The notes under the pieces: model-generated | What the model was told of the DNA's origin: nothing | Database searches by the model: none | Seen by the model: only the letters and a program-made list of their open reading frames with translations | Assembly: GCA_044506885.1 (NCBI GenBank) | Contig: JBIQKC010000067.1 | Coordinates: 1-7,558, forward strand | Length of the DNA: 7,558 nt | From: Croceibacterium_A sp044506885 | Lineage (GTDB): Bacteria; Pseudomonadota; Alphaproteobacteria; Sphingomonadales; Sphingomonadaceae | Reading direction: 5' to 3' | Shown here: positions 1 to 7,330 of the stretch, piece by piece | Position numbering within the stretch: the stretch's first letter is position 1 | Layout: each line of letters opens with the position of its first letter | Program-made: the position numbers and the translations under genes

Positions 1-299
1 GTGAACTCGTAGAACCCGTCGGCCAGCACCACGCAGCGCTCGGCCGGCGCGAACCGGCGCCCCTCGCCGCGGAAGTTGAACACCGGTTTGCCGGTCGGCC
101 CGGGCCAGCTCCACCGCCGCTCGACCAGCTCGACCGTCCCCTCGGCCGCCGCGCGAAGCAGTGGGGCCCGCTCGGTGATCCGCACGTCGCGCGGCTCGAA
201 GTTCGGCACGCCCTCGGGAAACCCGACCTCCATGCCGAGCTCGCGCGCGAGCCCGAGGATCGCGTCGGGCGCCTTCTCCATCCGATAGAGGTTGCACAT
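1..299 (-). CDS. SRAP (YedK/HMCES-like) abasic-site DNA-protein crosslink protein, N-terminal part, cut by window edge
   Basis: Reads from the ATG at 299 leftward for 99 codons and runs off the window. The start MCNLYRM puts Cys2 directly after the initiator Met. In the SRAP family Met removal exposes this Cys, which forms a thiazolidine crosslink with abasic sites in single-stranded DNA and so protects stalled forks. Also visible are Asn75 and Arg77 (VFNFRGE), matching the family's DNA-binding N-x-R signature, and Glu98 in ADGFYEF, the expected catalytic Glu. The catalytic His lies beyond the edge. The MCNLYR start differs from the MCGR start of E. coli YedK and is, from memory, common in sphingomonads. 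AGGG about nine bases before the ATG is a plausible ribosome site. The gene is divergent from the DUF2569 gene. No GAAC-N7-GAAC or GTTC-N7-GTTC site is visible in the 83-base gap, so the sequence does not show LexA control. The family call is firm; the role is from family knowledge. Confidence 0.9.
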   Translation of the reverse strand, partial: MCNLYRMEKAPDAILGLARELGMEVGFPEGVPNFEPRDVRITERAPLLRAAAEGTVELVERRWSWPGPTGKPVFNFRGEGRRFAPAERCVVLADGFYEF

Positions 300-382
300 C
301 GCACCACCCTAGCGATGCGCAATGCCTACTTTAAGTGCCGTCGCAATCCCCGTAGGCTGCCCTGCCTTGGGGGGACGACGAC

Positions 383-877
383 ATGGCCAACTTCGATGAC
401 GATCTGCAGGGTATCGGAGGGTGGCTCGCCTTCTTCCTCGTCACGCTCGGCGTGATCACGCCGCTCACGACGCTGTTTTCGGTGGCGACGCTGACCGCGG
501 ATACGGAAACGGCCGCGGGCTTCGGCGCGATGTGGGGGCAATTGCTCGCCCTCGAATGGACCGTCGCCGGGGTGTCGATCGCCGGGTGCTGGGTGGCGGT
601 CTGGCACTTCTTCAAGGTGCGGAGCTGGCGGACGGTTCGCCTCGCCGTCGCCACGCTGTGGGTCCTGTGTCTGCTGGCGCTGGTCGTCGAGCCCCTCGGC
701 GTGGCGTTCCTTGCCGGCCTGAACTACGGGGACCTGTTCGCCGGCGCGCCGGGCGAATTTCTTCGCCCGCTCGTCTACAGCTCGATCTGGACGGCCTACC
801 TGCTCAAGTCGGTACGTGTGGCCAACACCTATCCCGTCGACGGTTCGGCCGAGGAAATCGCCGAGGTCTTCGAATAG
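383..877 (+). CDS. DUF2569 family four-helix membrane protein
   Basis: A 164-residue protein with four hydrophobic segments at roughly residues 13-33, 53-78, 85-113 and 127-147, short loops and no cleavable signal peptide. The N-terminal GIGGWLAFFLV and the C-terminal YLLKSVRVANTY match the start and end signatures of DUF2569 inner-membrane proteins. The function of that family is not established. The ATG at 383 is supported by a G-rich Shine-Dalgarno (GGGGGGA, 369-375) seven bases upstream and by coding-like GC-rich third positions from there on. The acidic tail (AEEIAEVFE) is probably cytoplasmic. The gene stands alone: SRAP is divergent upstream and the thiC riboswitch begins about 50 bases after its stop, so it is unlikely to share thiC regulation. 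An overlapping reading frame at 421-957 is arginine-rich and looks like a GC-rich shadow. Confident as a membrane protein, fairly confident on the family. Confidence 0.8.
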   Translation: MANFDDDLQGIGGWLAFFLVTLGVITPLTTLFSVATLTADTETAAGFGAMWGQLLALEWTVAGVSIAGCWVAVWHFFKVRSWRTVRLAVATLWVLCLLALVVEPLGVAFLAGLNYGDLFAGAPGEFLRPLVYSSIWTAYLLKSVRVANTYPVDGSAEEIAEVFE

Positions 878-928
878 TGCGCCGGGCGGTGCTGGACGCG
901 CGCCGCCTCAGGGCCTATCCTCGCCCGA

Positions 929-1020
929 TCCCCGGGGGACCGCTGACGCGCGGTTGAGAGGAAGGCAGCAGCCTTCGACCCGCCGAACCTGATCCGGCTG
1001 ACACCGGCGTAGGGAGGGAG
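929..1020 (+). promoter_or_regulatory. TPP (thiamine pyrophosphate) riboswitch aptamer, THI element
   Basis: The conserved THI-box blocks are present in order and spacing. GGTTGAGAGG (952-961) corresponds to the CUGAGA pyrimidine-sensing region. CCGAACCTGATCCGG (982-996) is followed by ACACCGGCGTAGGGAG (1001-1016), matching the consensus ACCUGAUC...CCGGCGUAGGGA pyrophosphate-sensing arm. Supporting helices are visible. ACCGC/GCGGT (939-943 with 949-953) forms P3. GAAGGC-agca-GCCTTC (961-976) is an extra hairpin between the two arms. CCGG/CCGG (993-996 with 1004-1007) forms P5. A short closing helix TCCC/GGGA (929-932 with 1016-1019) is possible. It lies immediately upstream of thiC, the classic target. 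TPP binding is expected to lower thiC expression. The limits are approximate because P1 was drawn by eye. Confidence 0.95.
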
Positions 1021-1054
1021 CGGCGTTCGAGCTCTCCCTCCAGTTATGGAGAGC
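1013..1054 (+). promoter_or_regulatory. Translational expression platform of the thiC riboswitch (SD sequestor and anti-sequestor)
   Basis: Two mutually exclusive perfect helices can be read directly. The sequestor is GCTCTCC (1031-1037) pairing with GGAGAGC (1048-1054), which contains the thiC Shine-Dalgarno GGAG (1048-1051), with a 10-base loop. The anti-sequestor is GGAGGGAG (1013-1020), the 3' edge of the aptamer, pairing with CTCCCTCC (1034-1041). The aptamer's closing strand and the anti-sequestor share GGGA (1016-1019). TPP binding would therefore hold GGGA in P1, free 1031-1037 to mask the Shine-Dalgarno and switch translation off. Without TPP the anti-sequestor opens the ribosome site. 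No U-tract follows, which argues for translational rather than transcriptional control. The switching is inferred from the pairings. Confidence 0.75.
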
Positions 1055-1058
1055 AGCG

Positions 1059-2984
<1,926 letters not shown>

Positions 2985-3051
2985 GACGAGCGGCCCCCCG
3001 AGGGCGGCTATCGGTCCGTTCCGATCACCGGGTTCGCCGCCGGCGCGCGGC

Positions 3052-3768
3052 TCACGCCTCGTTGGTCGAGAAGAACGTGTCCCCCGCCGCAAGCTTGACC
3101 TTGCCGTTGCCGATCACCGGCGCGGTCGCCGGCCAGCGCGCGCCGAGCAGGCGGTCGGTCGCGATCCGGGTGATGCACACCTTGTTGCCCTGGTTGCCGC
3201 CGAGCACGTGATAGGCGCTGCTGTCCTCCCCGGCATAGAAGCCCACGTGGCCCTGCCAGCCGTCGCGCTTGCCGCGCCAGAACACCAGGATCGAGCCGAG
3301 CCCGGCCTCGCACGGCGCGCCGAACTTCATCCAGTTGCGCGCGCCGAGCGGATTGCCCGGCAGCTTTTCCTCTTCCAGCGTGGTCGAGACGCAGTGCCCC
3401 ACGAACAGGCCGCACCAGGGCGTGTCGTCGCTGCGATAGTCGATGCCCGATCCTTTCGCCCAGTCGATGATCGTCGGATTGTTCCCCGGGCCGACCACCT
3501 CGCTCACGCCGATCAGCCGCCGCGCCTCCTGGAACCACGGGATCGCCGGCTCGTCGGCCGGGGCCGGCTTCAGCGCCTGGCCGAACAGGGCGGCCGAAGT
3601 CTTCGGCCCGACGATCCCGTCGGCCAGCAGCCCGTTGGCCAGCTGAAAGGCGCGGACGGCCTTCTCGGTCTTGCGGCCCCAGACCCCGTCGATCGGGCCC
3701 GGATCGAAGCCCTTGCGGGCAAGCTCGTGCTGGATGCGCTGGACGAGTTCCTTCGACTTGCTGGACAT
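3052..3768 (-). CDS. Cell-wall hydrolase: PG_binding_1 domain plus TIGR02594/NlpC-P60-like catalytic domain
   Basis: A 238-residue protein. Residues 5-62 form a peptidoglycan-binding domain (PF01471-like: VQRIQHELARKGFDPGPIDGVWG..T..AVRAFQ...GL..DGIVG). A Pro/Ala linker follows, then a catalytic domain from about residue 76. Likely catalytic residues are Cys119 (TPWCGLFVGHC), His174 (WQGHVGFYAG) and possibly Asn192 (VLGGNQGNKV), the pattern of TIGR02594-type cysteine peptidases or amidases that cut peptidoglycan. No signal peptide or membrane segment is seen, as in many phage endolysins. The start at 3768 was chosen over the ATG at 3855 because GGGGA lies about eleven bases upstream and the domain begins at once; the longer form would add an Arg-rich tail without domain homology. 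The gene is convergent with thiC, 67 bases from its stop, and lies between thiC and the thiC fragment. No other phage gene is visible. It could be a prophage remnant, a housekeeping lytic enzyme or an effector. Confidence 0.85.
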   Translation of the reverse strand: MSSKSKELVQRIQHELARKGFDPGPIDGVWGRKTEKAVRAFQLANGLLADGIVGPKTSAALFGQALKPAPADEPAIPWFQEARRLIGVSEVVGPGNNPTIIDWAKGSGIDYRSDDTPWCGLFVGHCVSTTLEEEKLPGNPLGARNWMKFGAPCEAGLGSILVFWRGKRDGWQGHVGFYAGEDSSAYHVLGGNQGNKVCITRIATDRLLGARWPATAPVIGNGKVKLAAGDTFFSTNEA

Positions 3769-3892
3769 GGCAGACCGTTCCCCACCGGAGCCGCAGGATC
3801 GCGGCCGCCGAAGATGCCACCGCCCTCCGGAGACAGGCTTGGAGAAACGCGACATCGGTGGGGCTGGAGCGAGGCGCGGCGGAGCGCCTGCG

Positions 3893-4427
3893 ATCGGCGC
3901 GGGGGATTGGCTGGTTCGGCACCGCGATGCTCCGCTACGTCACCCCCAAAGCGCACCTCGGCCTCCCCGACCGCGACGACGTGAAAGTCGGCGTGGTCAC
4001 CTACAAGCTCGCCGCCCACACCGCCGACTTGGCCAAGGGCCACCCCGCCGCCAAGGTCCGCTACGACGCGCTGAGCCGCGCGCGCTTCGAGTTCCGCTGG
4101 CGCGACCAGTTCAACCTCAGCCTCGACCCCGACACCGCCGAGCAGTACCACGACCAGACGCTGCCGGCCGAAGGCGCCAAGACCGCCCATTTCTGCTCGA
4201 TGTGCGGGCCGAAGTTCTGCTCGATGAAGATCACGCAGGAAGTGCGGGACTTTGCGGCGCGGCAGCACAACAATCCTCCCCGGGACGGGGAGGGGAACCA
4301 TTTGGCGAAGCCGAATGGTGGAGGGGGCCTGCGGCTAGACACCGCGGACGCGGAGGCGGGAATGGCGAAGATGGCTCAAAGATAGCGGCAGGGCGGCGAT
4401 CTTTATGTGGCAGCTACAGAAGAATGA
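3893..4427 (+). pseudogene. Truncated, diverged copy of the thiC 3' end
   Basis: Matches thiC 2442-2984 in order from ATCGGCGCGG onward. It lacks the first two thirds of the gene and has no riboswitch or start region. Within the match about 113 of the first 120 residues are identical, including the complete CSMCGPKFC iron-sulfur motif, while most base changes are synonymous. That is the mark of a sequence that was under selection in a working gene before truncation, rather than a decaying recent tandem copy. Two bases are missing near 3902. A TAG (4383-4385) interrupts the last 14 codons, after which the homologous tail (RQGGDLYVAATEE) reads on to TGA at 4425. An open frame from the ATG at 3858 could express a 175-residue product with an unrelated start, but it would lack most of the ThiC active site. 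The fragment abuts the lower-GC segment starting near 4430. Confidence 0.9.
4274..4327. repeat. REP-like double-hairpin repeat in the thiC fragment, homologous to the one at 2825-2871
   Basis: The first hairpin is CCTCCCCG-gga-CGGGGAGG (4275-4293). The second has a 10-base stem, ACCATTTGGC-gaa-GCCGAATGGT (4297-4319, one G-T pair), followed by GGAGGGGG. It sits at the same codon position as the element in full-length thiC, so insertion predates the split of the two copies. The second stem is six bases longer than in the full gene, still in frame, and pairing is kept although the sequences differ. Confidence 0.75.
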
Positions 4428-4450
4428 TTGAAAGGTAGTGCGATAATGCT

Positions 4451-4486
4451 ATCGTTCCCCCAATGTTCCTTGGGGGGGGTAACGAT
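4451..4486 (+). promoter_or_regulatory. Hairpin masking the Shine-Dalgarno and start codon of the TcmP gene
   Basis: The left arm ATCGTT-CCCCCAA (4451-4463) pairs with TTGGGGG (4470-4476) and, across a four-base bulge GGGT, with AACGAT (4481-4486). The loop is TGTTCC. The right arm contains the whole G-rich Shine-Dalgarno and the first two bases of the ATG at 4485, so folding would block translation of the two-gene operon. The same palindrome could instead be a DNA operator. The pairing is seen; its function is inferred. Confidence 0.5.
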
Positions 4487-5387
4487 GCAGCCGCAGGCGT
4501 TCGGTGACGAACATACTAGGAGAAAATTGGAAGCCGTCGAAACGTACTTGGGTATGTTCACGACGGCGCTTAAGAATCGCAATTTCGATTTGCTGTACGT
4601 TGATGCCTGTGCGGGATCGGGCTCCTCGATGCCGCGCTCAGCAGCGGCGACAGACAAGCGAAACTCCAATCAAATCTCGTTGCTTCCTTCAGATGAACCA
4701 CTGATAGACGCAGACCAAATCATAGTTGGTTCGGCAGTGCGCGCACTGGCAGTCCAGAATCCATTCACGCGATATCTCTTCAACGACGTGAAGCGCGCCA
4801 ACGTGCAAGCGCTCGAAAAGGAGGTCGCCACGAAGTTCCGACACCTCGCCGACAGAGTTTCGATAACGCAATTTGATGCGAACGAGATGTTGGGGCGGAT
4901 TTGCGATGAGACCGATTGGAGAAAATCGAGGGCCGTGGTTTTTCTCGATCCCTTCGGCTTGCAGATCAAATACGAAACCTTGGTGCGGCTTGCGGAGACC
5001 AAGGCCGTCGACGTGTGGTATCTTGTCCCCGTCTTTGCGATGTTCCGTCAGGTTCGCGGCGACGGTGCGGTTCTCACAGATGGCGGGCGGAGTGTTGACG
5101 AAGCCCTAGGCACGACTGAGTGGCGGCATGTCGTCGCGATAGAGGAGCGGGGTCAGATCGATATGTTCGGCGAAAATCCCGCTAAGCCGAAGAAGGCTGT
5201 TGATGTGGCTTGGTTTGAGAGAGTCGCGCAAGAGCGCTTGAGAGCTGCATTCAATGGTCAAGTTCTTGATCAGGTATTGCCGTTGGGGAAGCCCGGGCTT
5301 CACGAGTTTTCTTTGATGTTCGCTTGGGCCAATCCCAGTGGTCCAGCGCGGTTGGCTGCCAAGTTGGCTTCAGCGGTGCTCAAGTAA
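4485..5387 (+). CDS. tcmP: Three-Cys-motif partner protein TcmP, methyltransferase-like
   Basis: A 300-residue protein recognised as TcmP by its opening FGDEHTRRKLEAVETYL, by YVDACAGSG (residues 38-46, Rossmann glycine-loop-like), by FND (99-101) and by VFLDPFG (152-158). In order these resemble motifs I, II and IV of SAM-dependent methyltransferases. TcmP proteins are named for genomic pairing with a three-cysteine-motif protein, and exactly that gene follows here with the stop and start sharing a base (TAATG). Biochemical function is unknown to me; nucleic-acid modification is inference only. The start at 4485 was chosen over TTG 4428 and ATG 4446 because a G-run Shine-Dalgarno ends five bases upstream and the earlier starts add residues unlike the family. 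Translation may be restrained by the hairpin at 4451-4486. Codon use is less GC-biased than in thiC, suggesting acquisition. Middle residues about 48-75 are a polar, variable insert. Confidence 0.85.
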   Translation: MQPQAFGDEHTRRKLEAVETYLGMFTTALKNRNFDLLYVDACAGSGSSMPRSAAATDKRNSNQISLLPSDEPLIDADQIIVGSAVRALAVQNPFTRYLFNDVKRANVQALEKEVATKFRHLADRVSITQFDANEMLGRICDETDWRKSRAVVFLDPFGLQIKYETLVRLAETKAVDVWYLVPVFAMFRQVRGDGAVLTDGGRSVDEALGTTEWRHVVAIEERGQIDMFGENPAKPKKAVDVAWFERVAQERLRAAFNGQVLDQVLPLGKPGLHEFSLMFAWANPSGPARLAAKLASAVLK

Positions 5388-6145
5388 TGGCCGGCATTTC
5401 TGAGATCGAATGGACTGATGTCACGTGGAATCCGGTCGCCGGATGCACGATCGCATCCAGCGGTTGCTCGAATTGCTACGCGATGCGGATGGCCGCTCGA
5501 TTGCAGGCCATGGGCCACGACAAATATCGAGGCACCACACGGAAGAGCGGGGGCCGCTATGTTTGGACGGGGCGGGTCAATATCGATGAAGCCAGCCTGT
5601 CCGCTCCGCTCGAATGGAGGAGACCGAAGCGCATCTTCGTCAACTCGATGTCCGACCTGTTCCACCCGGATGTGCCGGACGCTTTCATTCAACGTGTGTG
5701 GGAGGTCATGGCAGAATGCCCTCAACATCACTTCCAGGTTCTGACGAAGCGACCGGATCGCATGGCCGGACTATTCGCCACGCAAAAGATTGCCACGCTG
5801 ATGAACGCCTGGGTTGGCACATCGGTTGAAAGCAACGACGTCGCTTACAGAGTTCAACATCTCGCCGAGATCAAGGGAGCGACCCTTTTTGTCTCGTTCG
5901 AACCATTGATCGGGAGGATCGACGAGATCGACCTTCGGGGAGTTCATTGGGCGATCGTCGGCGGGGAATCCGGACCTAGGTCACGTCCCATGGCAGAAGC
6001 CTGGGTCGAAAGACTCTATGAGATTTGCCGGCGCGACGACGTCGCTTTCTTCTTCAAGCAGTGGGGCGGAAGGAACAAGAAATCGACGGGTCGCGAACTG
6101 CACGGTCGGACCTACGACGAATTTCCACTCGACCTGAATGTCTGA
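5387..6145 (+). CDS. Phage Gp37/Gp68 family protein (DUF5131), three-Cys-motif protein
   Basis: A 252-residue protein of the DUF5131 family. The opening SEIEWTDVTWNPVAGC leads into C20-X6-C27-X2-C30-Y, a variant of the radical-SAM CX3CX2C cluster motif that could bind a [4Fe-4S] cluster. Further family blocks are KRIFVNSMSDLFHP (about 81-94), FQVLTKRPDRM (116-126), WVGTSVES (142-149), LFVSFEPL (167-174), WAIVGGESG (188-196) and FFFKQWGG near the end, suggesting a barrel fold with conserved strand ends. Members are found in phages and mobile regions; the reaction is not established as far as I know. The ATG at 5387 overlaps the TcmP stop, implying translational coupling and a joint complex or sequential action. 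An upstream extension to 5324 would lie inside the TcmP gene and lacks family similarity. All three cysteines are present, so it is probably active. Confidence 0.88.
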   Translation: MAGISEIEWTDVTWNPVAGCTIASSGCSNCYAMRMAARLQAMGHDKYRGTTRKSGGRYVWTGRVNIDEASLSAPLEWRRPKRIFVNSMSDLFHPDVPDAFIQRVWEVMAECPQHHFQVLTKRPDRMAGLFATQKIATLMNAWVGTSVESNDVAYRVQHLAEIKGATLFVSFEPLIGRIDEIDLRGVHWAIVGGESGPRSRPMAEAWVERLYEICRRDDVAFFFKQWGGRNKKSTGRELHGRTYDEFPLDLNV

Positions 6146-6182
6146 ACGGGGCGGTGAAAGGTCAATCGTTGACGCAAGATTT

Positions 6183-6204
6183 GGGCCGGCGCAACGGCCG
6201 GCCC
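6183..6204. repeat. GC-rich inverted repeat between convergent genes
   Basis: GGGCCGGC-gcaacg-GCCGGCCC, a perfect 8-base stem in the 115-base gap between the stops of the DUF5131 gene and the unknown minus-strand gene. Its place suits a shared bidirectional terminator, but neither strand has a U-tract after the stem, so Rho-independent termination is doubtful. The rest of the gap holds only a 10-base direct repeat, TGACATCGAC, at 6216-6225 and 6234-6243. Confidence 0.5.
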
Positions 6205-6260
6205 GCATCCCCCACTGACATCGACGGAGAAAGTGACATCGACCAGCAGTTCGGTGAGGA

Positions 6261-6533
6261 TTAGCCTCGGGCCGGAACGCCAATCCGATTAGCGATTTGC
6301 TGATCCAGTTTGTAGCCCACTGCCTTCCGTCGGCCCAAGCCGATTGTGTTGCGTCCTTCGGGGGTGACAAACCGGCCCGTCTTGCCGTGATTGATTATGC
6401 CGCTAGCGAACGCTTCGAGGGTTGGCGCAGGTTCATGCTTGCTCTTGCCGAACCGATACTCGCCGTTGACGAGAGCCGTTGGCATTTCGACGCCATTCGC
6501 GTCGATCAGGCAAAACCTGTTGTCTTCACTCAT
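6261..6533 (-). CDS. Hypothetical protein, 90 residues
   Basis: No family recognised. The start at 6533 is supported by a strong AAGGAGG Shine-Dalgarno about six bases upstream; the earlier ATG at 6575 lacks one. The protein begins MSEDNRFCLIDANGVEMP, contains a charged middle (GEYRFGKSKHEP) and ends in a basic segment, GRNTIGLGRRKAVGYKLD, with several Gly-Arg pairs. There is no signal peptide or membrane helix and it is probably cytosolic. Codon use resembles the neighbouring TcmP/DUF5131 pair rather than thiC, so it probably arrived with them. It is convergent with that operon, its stop 115 bases from the DUF5131 stop. The clear ribosome site and low-shadow composition make it likely to be real. 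No job can be assigned; a small accessory or regulatory partner of the operon is one possibility. Confidence 0.65.
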   Translation of the reverse strand: MSEDNRFCLIDANGVEMPTALVNGEYRFGKSKHEPAPTLEAFASGIINHGKTGRFVTPEGRNTIGLGRRKAVGYKLDQQIANRIGVPARG

Positions 6534-6610
6534 GAAATCCTCCTTCTCTGGTGAGGTCTTTCGAGCTAGCGACAAGATTGATCAAATGCCAATGGCTTTT
6601 TTCTCCGCCT

Positions 6611-6630
6611 AAACGCTTGAAAAGACGTTT
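6611..6630. promoter_or_regulatory. Possible operator dyad in divergent intergenic region
   Basis: AAACG (6611-6615) and CGTTT (6626-6630) flank an inner imperfect CTT-gaa-AAG. The dyad lies in the AT-richest stretch of the window, between the minus-strand hypothetical gene and the plus-strand arr-like gene, where divergent promoters are expected. No convincing -35/-10 pair was found on either strand. Weak call. Confidence 0.25.
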
Positions 6631-6681
6631 CTAAAAATTGCAGGTTCGGCATCCGCCCCCCGCGCGCATAAACTTCGACTA

Positions 6682-7106
6682 ATGAGCTACGCCACCTCCG
6701 CCACCGGCACCTTCTACCACGGCACCCGCGCCGACCTTGCGCCGGACGACCTGTTCGCGCCCGGCTGCGCCTCCAACTTCGCCGACCGCAAGCTGTCGTG
6801 GATCTACTTCTCGGGCACGCTCGACACGGCGATCTGGGGCTGCGAGCTGGCCAAAGGCGAGGGTCGCGAGCACATCTACATCGTCGAGCCGACCGGCGCC
6901 TTCGAGGACGACCCCACCTCACCGATAAACGCTTCCCCGGCAACCCGACCCAATCCTGCCACTCGCGCGAGCCACTGCGCGTGGTCGGCGAGGTCGAGAC
7001 CTGGCAGCCGCACCCGCGCCCCTTTATCGTCCCTTGGCGCCTCGCCGAAATGAAGGCCGCGCTCGCGCGGATGAAAGCCGAGGGCGGGCCCGAGATCATC
7101 GATTGA
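6682..7106 (+). pseudogene. arr: Rifampin ADP-ribosyltransferase (Arr family), split by a single-base deletion
   Basis: Arr enzymes inactivate rifampin by ADP-ribosylating it from NAD+. The first part (from ATG 6682) reads TFYHGTRADLAPDDLF, with His13, then WIYFSGTLDTAIWG with Tyr42, and IYIVEPTGAFEDDP to residue 78. These match Arr up to the EDDP block that normally continues NLTDKRFPGNPT. That continuation is present in another frame, HLTDKRFPGNPTQS through REPLRVVGEVETW to the TGA ending at 7106. One base is missing around 6916: CCC-A-CCTC where CCC-AAC-CTC would be expected. Restoring it gives a continuous 141-residue protein, the usual Arr length. As it stands, translation continues out of frame to 7053 and loses the C-terminal half. 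No Shine-Dalgarno is evident before ATG 6682. It is either a real pseudogene or an assembly error in an otherwise intact gene. GC-rich codon use differs from the segment to its left. Confidence 0.88.
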
Positions 7107-7160
7107 GCACCGCCTCTCGCCGGCGGGCGTCGGGACGGCGGCAGGCGCGAAAAGGAATCA

Positions 7161-7300
7161 CGCGAAGACGCGAAGACGCGAAGCCGGCGTGCTCGCGGCG
7201 TAGCCGCTTTCGATCCGCAAGGTTCCGCCAAAAGCCAGGTCTGCGGACGGAAAGCGGCTTCGCCGCGGCCGCAAGCTCTTCGCGCCTTCGCGTCTTCGCG
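7161..7300. repeat. 140-base nested inverted repeat with 8-base tandem units in its arms
   Basis: The outer arms at 7161-7183 and 7278-7300 pair at 22 of 23 positions. Each arm is three copies of an 8-base unit: CGCGAAGA on the left and CTTCGCGN on the right. The inner arms at 7194-7211 and 7250-7267 pair at 17 of 18 positions, and each inner arm is itself a hairpin (GCGGC-gta-GCCGC; GCGGC-ttc-GCCGC). Short further pairing (CCGCA/TGCGG, 7215-7219 with 7242-7246) leads to a loop of about 22 bases. No protein is encoded. It resembles the dispersed CGCGAAGA-type palindromes of sphingomonad-like genomes or a MITE-like unit. Target duplications were not found. Confidence 0.8.
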
Positions 7301-7330
7301 CGCGAAAATCCTGGCGCGTCACCCGGATGA

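Noticed and set aside
3..15. GAAC-N5-GAAC as a LexA box near SRAP
   Set aside because: The spacer is five, not seven, and the site is deep inside the coding region, far from the promoter.
3858..4385. A functional short ThiC-like protein of 175 residues
   Set aside because: Its first ~16 residues are unrelated to ThiC, it lacks the substrate-binding barrel, no clear ribosome site was seen, and a premature TAG cuts the conserved tail.
4428..4448. Alternative starts for tcmP at TTG 4428 and ATG 4446
   Set aside because: Neither has a Shine-Dalgarno, and the added residues lie across the hairpin; ATG 4485 has a strong one at good spacing.
6183..6204. Rho-independent terminator
   Set aside because: The stem is strong but no run of T follows on either strand; kept only as an inverted repeat.
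6564..6592. Promoter TTGGCA-N17-CTAGCT for the minus-strand hypothetical gene
   Set aside because: The -35 is fair but the -10 hardly resembles a consensus; not supportable.
7161..7300. CRISPR array, because of the repeated CGCGAAGA units
   Set aside because: Units are 8 bases, directly adjacent without spacers, and arranged as inverted arms.
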